A stretch of 64,000 nt of DNA, taken from Nymphaea colorata (Eukaryota; Streptophyta; Magnoliopsida; Nymphaeales; Nymphaeaceae). Where the stretch lies: NCBI RefSeq assembly GCF_008831285.2, contig NC_045139.1, forward strand, positions 32,463,706 through 32,527,705. The letters run 5' to 3'. The notes beneath the pieces were generated by a model. It ran no database searches and had not been told where the DNA came from. It was given only the letters and a program-made list of their open reading frames with translations. The position numbers and the translations under genes are program-made. Below are positions 45,652 through 56,212 of this stretch, piece after piece (within the stretch, counting starts at the first letter, position 1; each line of letters starts with the position of its first letter).

Positions 45652-46343
45652 ATAAGTCCTGCGTTGTGGGTCAATGTATCTATCCAGTCTTTGACTCAAA
45701 TAACCCTTTGAGAAAGACTACCCTAATCGGGGATTAGGGCATTGTTTGATGTGTGCGTGAGTTCTTTTGCTGTTAAGGGTCGGGCTAGAGGCTGCTACCA
45801 AGAAGCTTGGAAATAATCTGTTGTGGCTCGAGAGCGTCAGGGTGGAGAGTCAAGTTGATCATCCACCTCTACCTAATTAACTGGGTCTATATATAACAAT
45901 CCTACAATGTTTCCTTCTAGATTCACAAGGAAAACATGTGTCTCTGCCCGCTAATAATTAGAAATTCAAGCACAAATAAGGTTATTGAGCTATAAAGAGC
46001 CCTCAATCAGCAGCTGCAAATTTTTATCGGTATGTGCTTGTCCTTCTGTTGTTTTGCTTATTTTGTTTATTCGTTATCATGTTATGGTTTTGCCAGATTT
46101 TTATCAGTTTCCCGAAAGCGACACAAGAATGCTAATTAAATTTCATTAGAGTTGTCTCTAGCCAGAATTCGGTTTTCGTATCTCCAGTCCAAGTAGTATC
46201 AACAAGTGCTGACTCCAACTAAAGCCTAAACCTTTTTGCTTGTAGGTGGCATCTCCACAATAACAGATTATTATTTTGTGACTTCTTTCCTGCAATGAAG
46301 AAGGAAGAAAAATCAGCAGGCATACTTCTAGCTTACATGTATT

Positions 46344-46649
46344 TTGGTTTCAATCAGCTACAGTATGAAAAAGCGATGTTTCCCAAGGGTTGGATGGCAT
46401 CCCATGTCTAGAGTTACACCTCCAGCACCTTTGACCCTACAATTGGCTACGCCCTTGCCGATGAAACTGCCAAGGCCAATGAGGGAGCAGGCAAATAACA
46501 TGATTGCTCTTCAATTTTGTTTATATTCATTTGCCAGGCCGAGTCAGTTTGAGGAGCAACTTTTCTCATGGTCACTGTGCATTACCTTCAACTTCCCCTC
46601 CGTCCTTTCATTGCATCTCCCTTGCGACAAAAGTAGCCTGTCAGTTTAA
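46344..46649 (+). other. Shared 89-101 codon frame (unit 3 copy)
   Basis: Pro-rich start (MSRVTPPAPLTLQL, LPMKLPRPMREQANNM), also at 3463-3732 (minus) and 62095-62364. Family unknown; possibly chance. Confidence 0.25.
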
Positions 46650-47408
46650 AGAGCAACTTTTCACATGGTCACTGTGCATTACCTTCGACGTCCCCTCTCC
46701 TTTTCACTAGAACAGTCCTTTCATTGCATTTCCCTTGCGGCAAGGGAGACTCGCTGGTCTTTGGGATGCACATTGCCTATTTGATGCAATCTATTGATGG
46801 TTGGAACCCGTGAAGAAATCCATCGACCAGGTGACAAATTGTAGGACGGCCTGTGAATAGAAGGGGAGTGGTTTACTATATGACGATCAGTAGCATGGAT
46901 TTATTTTGAGAATAGTAGATTTTATGTTCACTTGCACTTCCAACATGACTTTTTTATTTTTTGTTGTATTATAGAAGACTGCCTAGTAAAGAATGCTTGT
47001 GACATAGGACTATCGACATGCCTTAGAATGCCCAATTTAACTAATAAGTGTACATACATTATAAATACCCAAGCATACATACATTTATGATTCCCCAAAT
47101 TATTATTTTTATTGCTTGAACTGTTTTACCATTCTAAAAAGGAACAATGCGTTCCTGCTTGATGTACATTTCTTCATGGGTTGAGGAGATCAATTAATGC
47201 TCTTAAAAATGCTAGCAGAATTAGTCCATTGGTGGACAAGGGGCCTCAGACGTGTCTTGCAAAACAGTCATTTTGAACATTATATCCAACAACATGCATG
47301 TGTGGTGTTGACTTTTTTTTTGGGTTTATTCTGTAGAAAACAAACGGGGCAACAAAGCTGGAGGTAGGAACTGGAACTATATTGTGCACTAGATGAATGG
47401 TTGAAGGT

Positions 47409-47409
<1 letters not shown>

Positions 47410-47464
<55 letters not shown>
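47410..47464. repeat. (TC)n-(AC)n microsatellite
   Basis: About 16 TC units run directly into about 11 AC units. The corresponding site in unit 1 (about 2769-2785) has only a short GT run and lacks roughly 130 bp. Confidence 0.93.
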
Positions 47465-47494
47465 TTTTATGATACACATTCTTGGGATTAGGAT

Positions 47495-47773
47495 GTGGGC
47501 AATTGTAGAGTCATGTTAAATTTTCAATCAACATACATTGCCCTCCTCCTCATCCTAATTCTTCAGGCACGCAACAAGTTCAACAGTCTGCCGATGATAC
47601 ATCTCAGGGGGGATATAGAGAAAACATACCCCTACATTAAGATGCCTAAGGAGCTATTTCACTTAGCCGGATCATTGGAGCTGAGCCCTCACTGCCAGGG
47701 AATTTTAGTTTATCAAAGGGTTTCCCTATCTGTAGTGCATTTGGAAGGACGAAAAATTAGATGGTTTAAGTAG
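47495..47773 (+). other. Conserved unrecognised 92-codon frame (unit 3 copy)
   Basis: Hydrophobic N-terminal stretch (IALLLILILQ), then SLPMIHLRGDIEKTYPYIKM. The counterpart is 2459-2737 on the minus strand. Unassigned. Confidence 0.3.
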
Positions 47774-48439
47774 TTTGTCTCTTGACCAAGGTGGCAGCAG
47801 TCTATTGATGCTGTAATGGTTCGATTTGGCCCTTCAACTTAGATTATAATGATGAACTATCTATAAAGTCCAGCAGAAAATATGTCTTAAGAGGCTGAGT
47901 TTGAAGAAATAAATTATATGTCCATGGTGACATGTTAAAGCTTTCATAGATTCCTTTTGTAGGAGGCTGAACTAATGAAATTCGCATTAAGGTACAGGCA
48001 GCTAAGCCACAATTGTTGTAGGCCTTTTCAATGGGACAGAGTTAGGAGTCTTTCTCGAACTTGTTGAGCAGCTTGGAACTTGTTGAACAGCTTGGAAATT
48101 CTTTGGTGTTGCTTATGACAAAATACAGAAGCTGCTGGCGTTTAATTGTCAAAGTGTTTGGCATTGGGTATAAAATTAGATTGGATCCCCAAGAGACTGA
48201 TCTATTAGTGCTTATATATACGGTCAAAGGACCTGAGTTGGAAACCACCACTAACATTGAGAGTGTGGCCCTCTAGCGAGGGAGAACCCTTATCGGGGAT
48301 TAGGGCCAAGCGTGCGAGCGTTACTGGGTTCGAAGGGGCGACCCTTGTTAGCGGTGGCTAACAACTTGTATGAAAGCATGCCAGAGCAGTGTTGATCGAT
48401 TCCAGCCATAAGGCAGCCGGGTGTCTCTGTTAATCATCC

Positions 48440-48759
48440 ATGCTTCAGCCATCAGATAAAATTCCTCATGGCTATTTGCTACTGCAAATAGGGACTGAGG
48501 TGTATGGCGTGCATAGCCCTGAATCTTGGAGCCCTAACGATGACTACATCTACAACCTCGCGAGTTTTGGGCTATGTTTCCGGTGGCAGTTCTTCCTCTT
48601 CCTGGGCAAGGAGTGTTATCAGAGGTTGTGCTGCCCAGAGGGGGAGTCACTGTCTGGCCAGTTTGGCTTATAGAAGAATCCTTGCCGATGGAGTTGGCTG
48701 AAGAGTTCAGAAGGCTGGACAATGGCAATTGGTGGTTTGGTGTAGTTCCAGGGATATAG
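48440..48759 (+). other. Overlapping shared frames (unit 3 copy)
   Basis: Two frames (48440-48673 and 48574-48759) overlap and both are preserved in unit 1 (1493-1812, minus). Residues such as IGTEVYGVHSPESWSPNDDY or RLDNGNWWFGVVPGI match no family I know. Confidence 0.25.
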
Positions 48760-49970
48760 TGTTGTTTGATGAATTTGTGTAGATTTGATGAATTGTTTAA
48801 GTGCTACTTGATCATTTACTGAACAGCAGAGCACTTGCTGTCTTTTTTGTGGATGTACTGTGCAAAAGTGTACTTCTCAGTCTTCTACAAATAAAGCTGT
48901 TATGCACATTTAGTTGCTTTTCAACTCACATCAGTTACTTTTTTCATTTTGTTTTCGGGATTGTTTTTCCTGCCATGAAGTTTCATCTAATCTTGGAATA
49001 TCAATTATTTATTCTTCAAGTTAGCAGAAAATTTAGCATCAAATCCTTGAGTTGGTTAGAATTTTTCTAAGCATGATTGTTGTTATGAGTCACGTGTTTC
49101 CTCATTTTTTACTTTTAACATCTAAAAGTGGTGGGATCTTTTCTGCAAATGCCACAGGGTATTTTAAGTCATCATCATTCTTCAATTTCATTTTTACTTG
49201 GTTTCTTTCCACAATCTAGGTTTTAACTAAAGAGGCATGAACCTGTTCAAATTTTTTAAATGGATCCTTATTTGAAGTTGGCAGGAAACATCAGAGGCAT
49301 TTCCGGATAATTGAACAAAATACAGGTCCTTATGCTGCTGTAAAACTGTGGGTGCTACCTGCTAACTATACAAAAAAAAAATGCTGGTTTCTTTGGAAAT
49401 ATTTTCTGTAGATTCTGTATTATAAATTTTTGCTGCACAACTTATTGTTTGAAAGTGTCAATGTCCAAGGATGTCGTTCATGATCTAGGGTCAACACCAT
49501 CTATTTCTACTAGCATACCTGACATAAAAATTTCAAGTCAGTGGAGTGTGGTAGCACCATTTTTAAAGCATAAGTGCTTAAGATAACTCATGGATCCTGC
49601 CTTTCTCATGTCTTCTACACACAAAGTGTTCCTTAACCAAGTTATTGCTGCTAATGTAAAATTCTCATTTTGTTGTTTCCACTTTCTATTACAAATCCAT
49701 TGCATTTATTTGATATCAGTAGTGTCCTTTCTTGTACTTTGAGCTCCCATTGCTGGTCCTAATGTCCTTTCTTGTACTTTGAGCTCTCATGCTGGTCCTG
49801 TGGTCGCCTATACTTTACCTGAAAAGAGGAGAGTACCACTTCCACCTTTTGTGGCAGAATGGCGGAAGTAAAAGAAAGGTTACTGTGAAAATAACTCCAT
49901 GAGGACTGCATTTTGAGCCAAAGCCTTTTGAATAGATGTCAAATTGATATGTTGGATGTGTTGTATGTGC

Positions 49971-49972
<2 letters not shown>

Positions 49973-50024
<52 letters not shown>
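49973..50024. repeat. (TA)26 microsatellite
   Basis: Uninterrupted TA run followed by a GA run at 50042-50058; same locus as 203-278 in unit 1. Confidence 0.96.
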
Positions 50025-50026
<2 letters not shown>

Positions 50027-50379
50027 GCTATAATGCACATATGAGAGAGAGAGAGAGAATCGTGAAGTTTTTTGGTAGTCTTGGTAGAGACTAATGTAGA
50101 AGCATATGAGTGGCAAGTAATTTGTATTTGATGTTTATTTTGGCTTGACTTGGTTCTTGGGCTAAAGGAGGTTAAGATTCTTGAAGCATGCTTCTATTGA
50201 TACGGTTGATAGCATATGGCATGGGCGCCTTAGTGACGATGATGATCAAGGATATGCTTCAGGTGAGTCGTGGATTGGGGTCGCCTAGTACCGAACACAG
50301 TGAGTCCCCTCGTCCTTGACCCCCACCTCCCTCAGGCGATGTGCCCCATTCTGACGACATCGCCCGATTCTGAGTTCGT

Positions 50380-51130
50380 CGGTGGAAACAGAGGAACCGG
50401 CACCGGCGCTGGGCCTTAGAAGCAGCCTAGAATGGACTTCCCATGATTCTCAGGGGGTCCACCCCTGAGCTGGAACTTCTAGGCGGAGCAGTTGTTTGAG
50501 TGCCATGGAATCACCGGTGAGCAGAGGGTGGGCCACACCGGTGAGCAGAGGGTGGGCCACACCGCCATCCACTTTGACGGATCTGCAGCATGGCAAACCA
50601 AGATGGGATGGGCTATGGGCTGGGATGGGCTATGGGCTAGTCGATGCCATGAAATCCTATTTTGGACCTTTGGCGATTCAATGTCAAACTGTCCACAATC
50701 AAGCAGAAGGGATCTATCGTCAACTACCAAGAATGTTTTGAGTACCAAGAATGTTTTGAGGAGTTTAGTAACATGGTCAGAGGATGAAGCACTTGTGGGA
50801 GCATTCCTAGGTGGCCTAAAGAGAAAATAAGGATTGAGGTGTAGGCTGCCAAACCCCACATACTTCCATAGGAATGGTGGAGGAGAACACAGGTGAGATA
50901 GTAGGAATAGTGGAAGAGATAGTAGGAATGGTGGAAGAGAACAGAGGTGTCTCAACGGAAACAACAGGTTGTGGGATACCGACCAAGGCAGCAAGAACCC
51001 CGCTCACTTGTAGAGAATGCACCTCCAGAGGTGAATGAAGCAAAACAACATCCAACATCTGGACAGGTCGACAGGTGATTAGGCAGATTAAAGATAGGCA
51101 GATTAAAGAGAAGAGAAACGATGCAGGATC
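50380..51130 (+). pseudogene. G4 gag remnant
   Basis: Contains DAMKSYFGPLAIQCQTVHNQ and then, across a duplicated CCAAGAATGTTTTGAG word, LVTWSEDEALVGAFLGGLKR and shifted RIEVQAAKP-like residues, typical of Ty3/gypsy gag. A GMVEE/GIVEE repeat follows (50871-50943). Exact tandem duplications at 50517-50564 and 50610-50640 break the frame. Confidence 0.68.
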
Positions 51131-51159
51131 TGTTTCCACTGCAACCAATCTTGGTCACG

Positions 51160-51995
51160 AGGTGAAGAAGACGAGCGGAAGAAGCCACTGCCTTCTTCCA
51201 CTGCCCTAGAGGAACGTTGGGGGAGTCTTCAGCCAGCTTGCCATCGAAAATTTCTCTCACGGTCTAGTGGGGGACGAAGTGCCCGAGTTAATGCCAGTTG
51301 AAGGATCCTTGAGAGGCCCAGAGTCAGCTGGTGGACAATCAATCTAAATCTAAGACAGCTAAGGCCTTGGGTTGCACAATCGAGCGGTGGTGGGAGACGG
51401 GAGCGCACTGAAATGCGAAGGCAGGTGTTCACTTGAACTGTTCACCTTGGCCACGGTGATAGGTGGGTGAAGAAGACGAGCGGAAGAAGCCACTGCCTTC
51501 TTCCACTGCCCTAAAGGAACGTTGGGGGACTCTTCAGCCAGCTTGCCATCGGAAATTTCCCTCTACGGTCTAGTGGGGGACGAAGTGCCCCACCAGTTGC
51601 CCCAGTTAATGCCAGTTGAAGGATCCTTGAGAGGCCCTCAGCTGGTGGACAATCTAAGACAGCTGAGGCCTTGGGTTGCACAATCGAGCAGCAGCCAAGG
51701 TTCAATGTGGTGGTGGGACCAACGTTCAATGTGGTGGTGGGAGATGGGAGCGCACTGAAATGCGAAGGCAGGTGTTCACTTGAACTGTTCACCTTGGCCA
51801 CGGTGATCTGGAACCAGATGATGCAGCAGAGGGTCGACGATGGCAAGGCTGTATCAACCCCAAGCGCTTAGAGGAGCTGCTAAGGAATTGAGCAATGTAT
51901 TTGAAGCGCCAAGAGGACTACCATTAGCAAGAGCAAGTGATCACAACATCTAGTTGCAGCCAGGGGCCAGGGCCGGGAGACTGCGCCCTGCCTGG
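51160..51995 (+). pseudogene. G4 duplicated protease-like modules and internal pre-RT
   Basis: Two consecutive copies of a module of about 300-350 bp (51165-51465 and 51470-51800) share GEVPQLMPVEGSLRG-type residues, CTIEQQPRFNVVVGPTFNVV and ALKCEGRCSLELFTLATV. The second runs into LEELL-KEFSNVFEAPRGLP and ASDHNI. The true protease module follows downstream with the same layout. Confidence 0.75.
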
Positions 51996-52009
51996 CATAG
52001 GAGACACCA

Positions 52010-52660
52010 CCAGAGTGTGCATTCATAGGGGATGAGGTTCCCCAATTGATGAGGATCGAAGGGCGACTGAAGGGTCAGTGTTTTGATCGACACCGGATCA
52101 ACGCAAAACTTCATTTACGAAAAATCTGCCAGCGTGTTGCGGTGCAATGTGGAGACGTCTTCAATGTGGTGGTAGGGGACCGCAGTACCCTCAAATGCAG
52201 GGGTAAATGCCACCAGGAAGTACTTGAAATACAGGGCCATAGCTTCCATGTCCAACTTTACACACTCGCTATGGCTGGAGCAGACTTGGTCTTGGGCATA
52301 CAATGGTTGCGCGACCTTGGGGAAGTAGTCTGGGATTTTGTTGGTGAAATTCCATGGGCCAGGGGATGAGAAATTAACACTAGGGGCAGTTCCCAGGAAG
52401 TTTTGCGAAGAAAAGTCTGCCATGCGTCTCCTAGGAAGTTTTGCGAAGAAAAGTCTGCCATGCGTCTCCTCAAAGGACCAGCTGCTACCTTCTGTCCAAA
52501 CAAGAGAGTAGTGAATCCGGGACAAACGTTAGAATCCCTGCCCTCGATGATCTTCTACTCATTTTCTTGCCCCACTAGATTGCCACCTTGGCAACAACAC
52601 GATCGCCGCATAGAACAGGGAAAAGGAGGGAAAAGGACCTGTTAAGTCCAGGCCTTACTG
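52010..52660 (+). pseudogene. G4 protease and pre-RT
   Basis: Around 52050-52130 the sequence reads GSVFDRHRI (other frame VLIDTGS-like) and a NFIYEKSAS-like region. Then frame 52046-52369 gives GDVFNVVVGDRSTLKCRGKC, HQEVLEIQGHSFHVQLYTL and GADLVLGIQWLRDLGEVVWD. A perfect 38-bp tandem duplication (52395-52432 and 52433-52470) follows. The B insertion site GTTAG (52528-52532) is empty. Confidence 0.78.
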
Positions 52661-52689
52661 GCTTACCGCTATAGTCGATCACAGAAGGA

Positions 52690-53275
52690 AGCAATGGAAC
52701 AGCTCTGTCAGGGGTTATTCAGCCAAGCAAGAGCCCTTTTTGTTTCGCCAGCCCTGTTGGTCAAGAAGAGGGATGGTAGCTGGCCGTTTTGCATGACTAC
52801 CGCGCGTTGAACGCATCACTGTTTAAGGACGGGTACCCCATTCATATGGTGGAGGAGCTACAGGGAGCACTCCTCTTCTCTAAATTAGATTTGCGCTCCG
52901 GGTACCATCAAATAAGGGTAGCGATAGAGGACATTCCCAAGACTGCTTTCCATACTCACGACGGGCACTATGAATTCACAGTCATGCCCTTTGGTTTAAA
53001 AAATGCACCCTCGACTTTTCAGTCGCTAATGAATGACATGTTACGATCCTACCTGCGACGCTTTGTTTTGGTGTTTTTCGACGATATTCTCTTTTCTCTT
53101 CTACAGCAAGGACACTGCAGACCATACCTGCGAGTTGTGCTTAACATTCTACAACAAAATCATCTCCATGCGAAGCCTTCAAAGTGCTCATTCGGTAAGA
53201 GGGAGATCTCATACCTGGGCCACGTGATCAGCAAGGGCAAGGTTAGCATGGAAGAAGAAAAGGTCTGAGCCGTCA
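52690..53275 (+). pseudogene. G4 reverse transcriptase
   Basis: Frame 52789-53268: [81 protein letters not shown] (catalytic Asp pair) and KPSKCSFGKREISYLGHVIS. This is the best preserved gypsy RT in the window, open through palm and thumb. It ends at a TGA after MEEEKV. Confidence 0.9.
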
Positions 53276-53699
53276 AAGAATGGGGAACACCCTACTAAGT
53301 GAGGGAACTGCACGCCTTCTTGGGACTCACAGGTTATTTCCCTAAGTTTGTCCATGGCTACGGCACACTAGCTGCACAAGGGGAAGTTCGTGTGGACTGA
53401 GAAGGCAAACCAAGCCTTCCAAAGGTTGAAGCAGGCTGTCACCACTGCGCTTGTCTTACAATTACCCAATATCTAACAACCATTCACGGAGGGAAAGGAA
53501 CTCCAGATTAATACAACACCGATGCCCAGCCTGCGAACCTTGTCTCAAGTACATACTCAGTTGTGGGATCAGATCCTACGAGAGCAGCGGGCAGCTGCCT
53601 CAGTTCAGCAACTTAAGGAGCAGTTAACCCTCTTAAGATATAAGGATACGAGTGGAAGGAACCTTATTTGTATCACACAGGGTGCATTTATATACCACT

Positions 53700-54690
53700 A
53701 GAAACCTCTCTACCCCAACAGCTCTTGGAGCACTACCACAATGATAAAATTGGAAACCTCTCTACCCCAACGGCTACCTACAGAAGGATGCGCCAAACCT
53801 TCTACTAGCCAGGGATGAAGCAATATGTCAGGGAATTTTTGAGAACCTGTGACGTTTGCCAAAGGAACAAGTACGAAACGATGAAGCCAGTGGGACTGCT
53901 ACAGCCTCTCGCAACACCCGAGCTCATATGGGATGGTATCTTCATGGATTTCGTAGAAGGCTTACCACTGTCCAAAGGCAAATCTGTCATAATGGTTGTG
54001 GTAGACTGCCTCTCAAAATACACCCATTTTGTGGGCCTGTCTCATCCTTATACCGCCAAGACTGTGGCCTTTGCCTTCCACAAAAATGTGGGGAAATTTC
54101 ATGGAATGCCACGAACAATAACCAACGACAAGGACCCTGTCTTCCTCAGCAACTTTTGGAAAGAATATTTTTGCATGCAGGGCACAACACTGCAGCCTAT
54201 CACCCACAAGATGGATGGACAAACAGAGGTGGTAAACCGTTGTCTTGAAGCTTATGATGTTTTCGAGGGCAGCGACCCCGACTATGCATAGATCATTTAG
54301 CCTGGGCGTAGTTTTCTTATAATACCGGCTGGCGTTCCTCTACAAAAACCACCCCATTTGAAGCTGTCTATGGCAAGCCCCCTCCAGACGCTATCAACCA
54401 GGAACGGCCAAGGAACAAGAAGTTGACACTCGCCTAAGGTGTCGAGATGCAGTCCTTAAGGACTTGAAGGAGCACCTAGCAGCAGCTCGCAACCGAATGG
54501 TACTCCAATACAACCGAAGACATCGTGAGCAGCACTTTGAGGTAGGGAATTGGGTATACTTGCGCCGACCTACACACGGTGCAGGGTTTTGCCTAAACAA
54601 GGGATACAACAAATTGGCTCCTCGTTACATTGGCCTCTATAAGATCATTAGGAAAATTTGGAACTCTAGCCTATGAACTGCAGCTCTCCC
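53700..54690 (+). pseudogene. G4 integrase
   Basis: Frame 53815-54291: TCDVCQRNKYETMKPVGLL, MDFVEGLPLSKGKSVIMVVV, DCLSKYTHFVGLSHPYTAKT, TNDKDPVFLSNFWKEYF and KMDGQTEVVNRCLEAYDVF, so the D,D,E set is complete in one frame. The C-terminal frame 54464-54676 has QYNRRHREQHFEVGNWVYLR. A TAG between them and a changed frame prevent a full protein. Confidence 0.88.
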
Positions 54691-54958
54691 TGAAGGAAGT
54701 AACATCCATCCTGTCTTCCACGTCTCAAAACTGAAGGTTTGCTCCCACCCACCCAACCAGGATGTAGTAACCTCTCCTCCCATTGTGGAGGACCAGACCA
54801 CTGCTCAGCCCTTCAGACGTCTGGGCGTCCGCAATAAAGGCAACAATGGCTCCTACGCCACAGAATGGCTAATAGAATGGACTCATTGTGAGGATATACC
54901 AGCAACCTGGGAACTTGCAGAGGAGATTCTCAGGCGTTTCCCGGGTTTCACACCTTGA
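54690..54958 (+). pseudogene. G4 chromodomain
   Basis: The plus strand reads NIHPVFHVSKLK, LGVRNKGNNGSYATEWLIEW and HCEDIPATWELAEEILRRFP, ending GFTP and a stop. The TATW/WEW aromatic positions are kept. Confidence 0.78.
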
Positions 54959-54987
54959 GGATAAGGTGTTTCCGTAGGGGGGAATAT

Positions 54988-55126
54988 TGTTAGGCGCTGA
55001 ACTAACACTGTCTTACGTTTACTGTTTTTTCTGTTTTGTTCTATTTCAACACTCACAGGAGTTCGCGGGTCGGGTCAGCAGTTAGGCCTTGTAAATTGTA
55101 ATAAGTCCACCCACTCCCTTGATACG
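54988..55126 (+). repeat. 3' LTR of G4, first part
   Basis: Starts TGTTAGGCGC after CCGTAGGGGGGAATAT and stops at the D insertion (GATACG). The remainder is 59698-59832; together about 274 bp. Confidence 0.85.
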
Positions 55127-55298
55127 TGTTAATAAGATGTGTTTATATTCAGTTTTAGGTTTATGAGGGTACTTTTGTAATAACATTTCCTTTAGATGGT
55201 TCTCTTGTATCTTCTCACTCTCCTCTAGTCTATATAAAGAGGAGTTAGGGCAGATTTCGAGGTTAATCAAAAAACATAATCCTTTCTAAGATTTATCA
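55127..55298 (+). repeat. 5' LTR of copia D
   Basis: 172 bp, TGTTAATAAGATG...TTTATCA, with a TATATAAAG box near 55233. Confidence 0.94.
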
Positions 55299-55309
55299 TG
55301 GTATCAGAG
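55299..55309 (+). promoter_or_regulatory. Primer binding site of copia D (initiator tRNA-Met)
   Basis: TGGTATCAGAG directly follows the LTR; it is 11 bases of the initiator tRNA-Met complement. Confidence 0.93.
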
Positions 55310-55852
55310 TTCCAGCCTCCTCCTCCTCAGTGCGTCGTCGCCGATTGAGCGGCGCCACCCGCCGCCTGACCGGCGTCAGCTGCCATCTCCGCTCGCCGCT
55401 GCCATCTCCGCCCGTCGCTGCCATTCCGCCCGCCGCTGTCTGCACTCGTCTCCCGCCGCTGTCTGAGCTCGTCTCCCGCCGCTCGCCTGCGCTCGTCTCG
55501 CAGAGTTGCCTGCCGCCGCCGTGTCCTTTTTTTTTTTCTTCTTCACTGCTGCTCCACCGCTGCTCTACACGCTGATCTTCTTCTCAGCGTCTTCGCTGTC
55601 GTCTCTGGTATCTCTCTCTTCGTTCTTCTTCGTCGGCTTGTGTCTGATCAGCGTTGTCAGCTCTGTTGTTGCCTCTTCCAGCCGACCAGACTTATGGATT
55701 ACTTGGTCGACCTCTTCATACTTATTATTCTAGTCTCAAGTCCATGTTTGAGAGACTAAATAGCTACTTTCCTGCATGTTAGTGTGAACAACAAAAGGCA
55801 TATAGAGGTATGCTTATGGTAGGGGTATTTCTCTATGGATTAGACTCTGTTT

Positions 55853-56212
55853 ATGAATCAGATGCTTACTAGTCCCTCGATTCCTCCTATTGATGAGACT
55901 TATAGTAGGCTAAGCAGAATTTCAATCCCTGCGTCGACTGTTCTTGATACCACTTCTGCTATGCTTGCTACTCGTGGCAGAGGTGGGTCCCTCTTTGCCA
56001 GAGGACGAGGATGCCGTGGTCGTGGCAATACGACTTCGCGCCCAGTATGTCAGTTTTGTCATCGCATTGGTCACACTGTGGATAAGTGTTGGTAGAAACA
56101 TGGTCGTCCAGCTGTTGCAAATCAGACTGTATTTACTGATTCTCCAGAGCAGCCTAAGACTCAGCATACTGTCTCCTCCAGTGAGTTACGTGTAGATGAT
56201 ATTATCTCTCAG
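55853..56212 (+). pseudogene. gag: Copia D gag remnant
   Basis: Only the last part of gag is left: YSRLSRISIPAS, an RGRGG-type basic stretch (TRGRGGSLFARGRGCRGRGN) and the CCHC knuckle CQFCHRIGHTVDKCW, then a TAG at 56093-56095. The same frame runs on into pol. Between the leader (GC-rich, 55310-55600) and 55853, only scraps of the expected 200-residue gag core remain. Confidence 0.78.

Larger units (their letters stand above)
43831..50231 (+). other. Flank segment of unit 3 (most complete copy, no recognised gene)
   Basis: 6.4 kb shared with units 1 and 4 and not resembling a transposon protein. One frame at 44290-44833 has few stops (PCKDFCSCEGIDELPVVNV, SFVKVENWTKVAQKC), suggesting decayed coding DNA. 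Other shared frames are at 44639-44833, 45235-45651, 46344-46649, 47495-47773 and 48440-48759. Stretches 45660-46340, 46720-47270 and 48760-49970 show nothing I recognise. CCCTAATCGGGGATTAGGG hairpins lie at about 45721 and (imperfect) 48287. Confidence 0.55.

Noticed and set aside
48270-48345. tRNA or tRNA-derived SINE head (GGTTCGAAGG resembles a B box)
   Set aside because: No good A box at the right distance, no cloverleaf, no SINE tail or flanking duplication seen.
50200-50235. 5' LTR or primer site at the start of gypsy G4
   Set aside because: No LTR sequence matching 43182-43454 precedes any of the gypsy bodies, and no tRNA complement is visible; the bodies begin abruptly after flank DNA.
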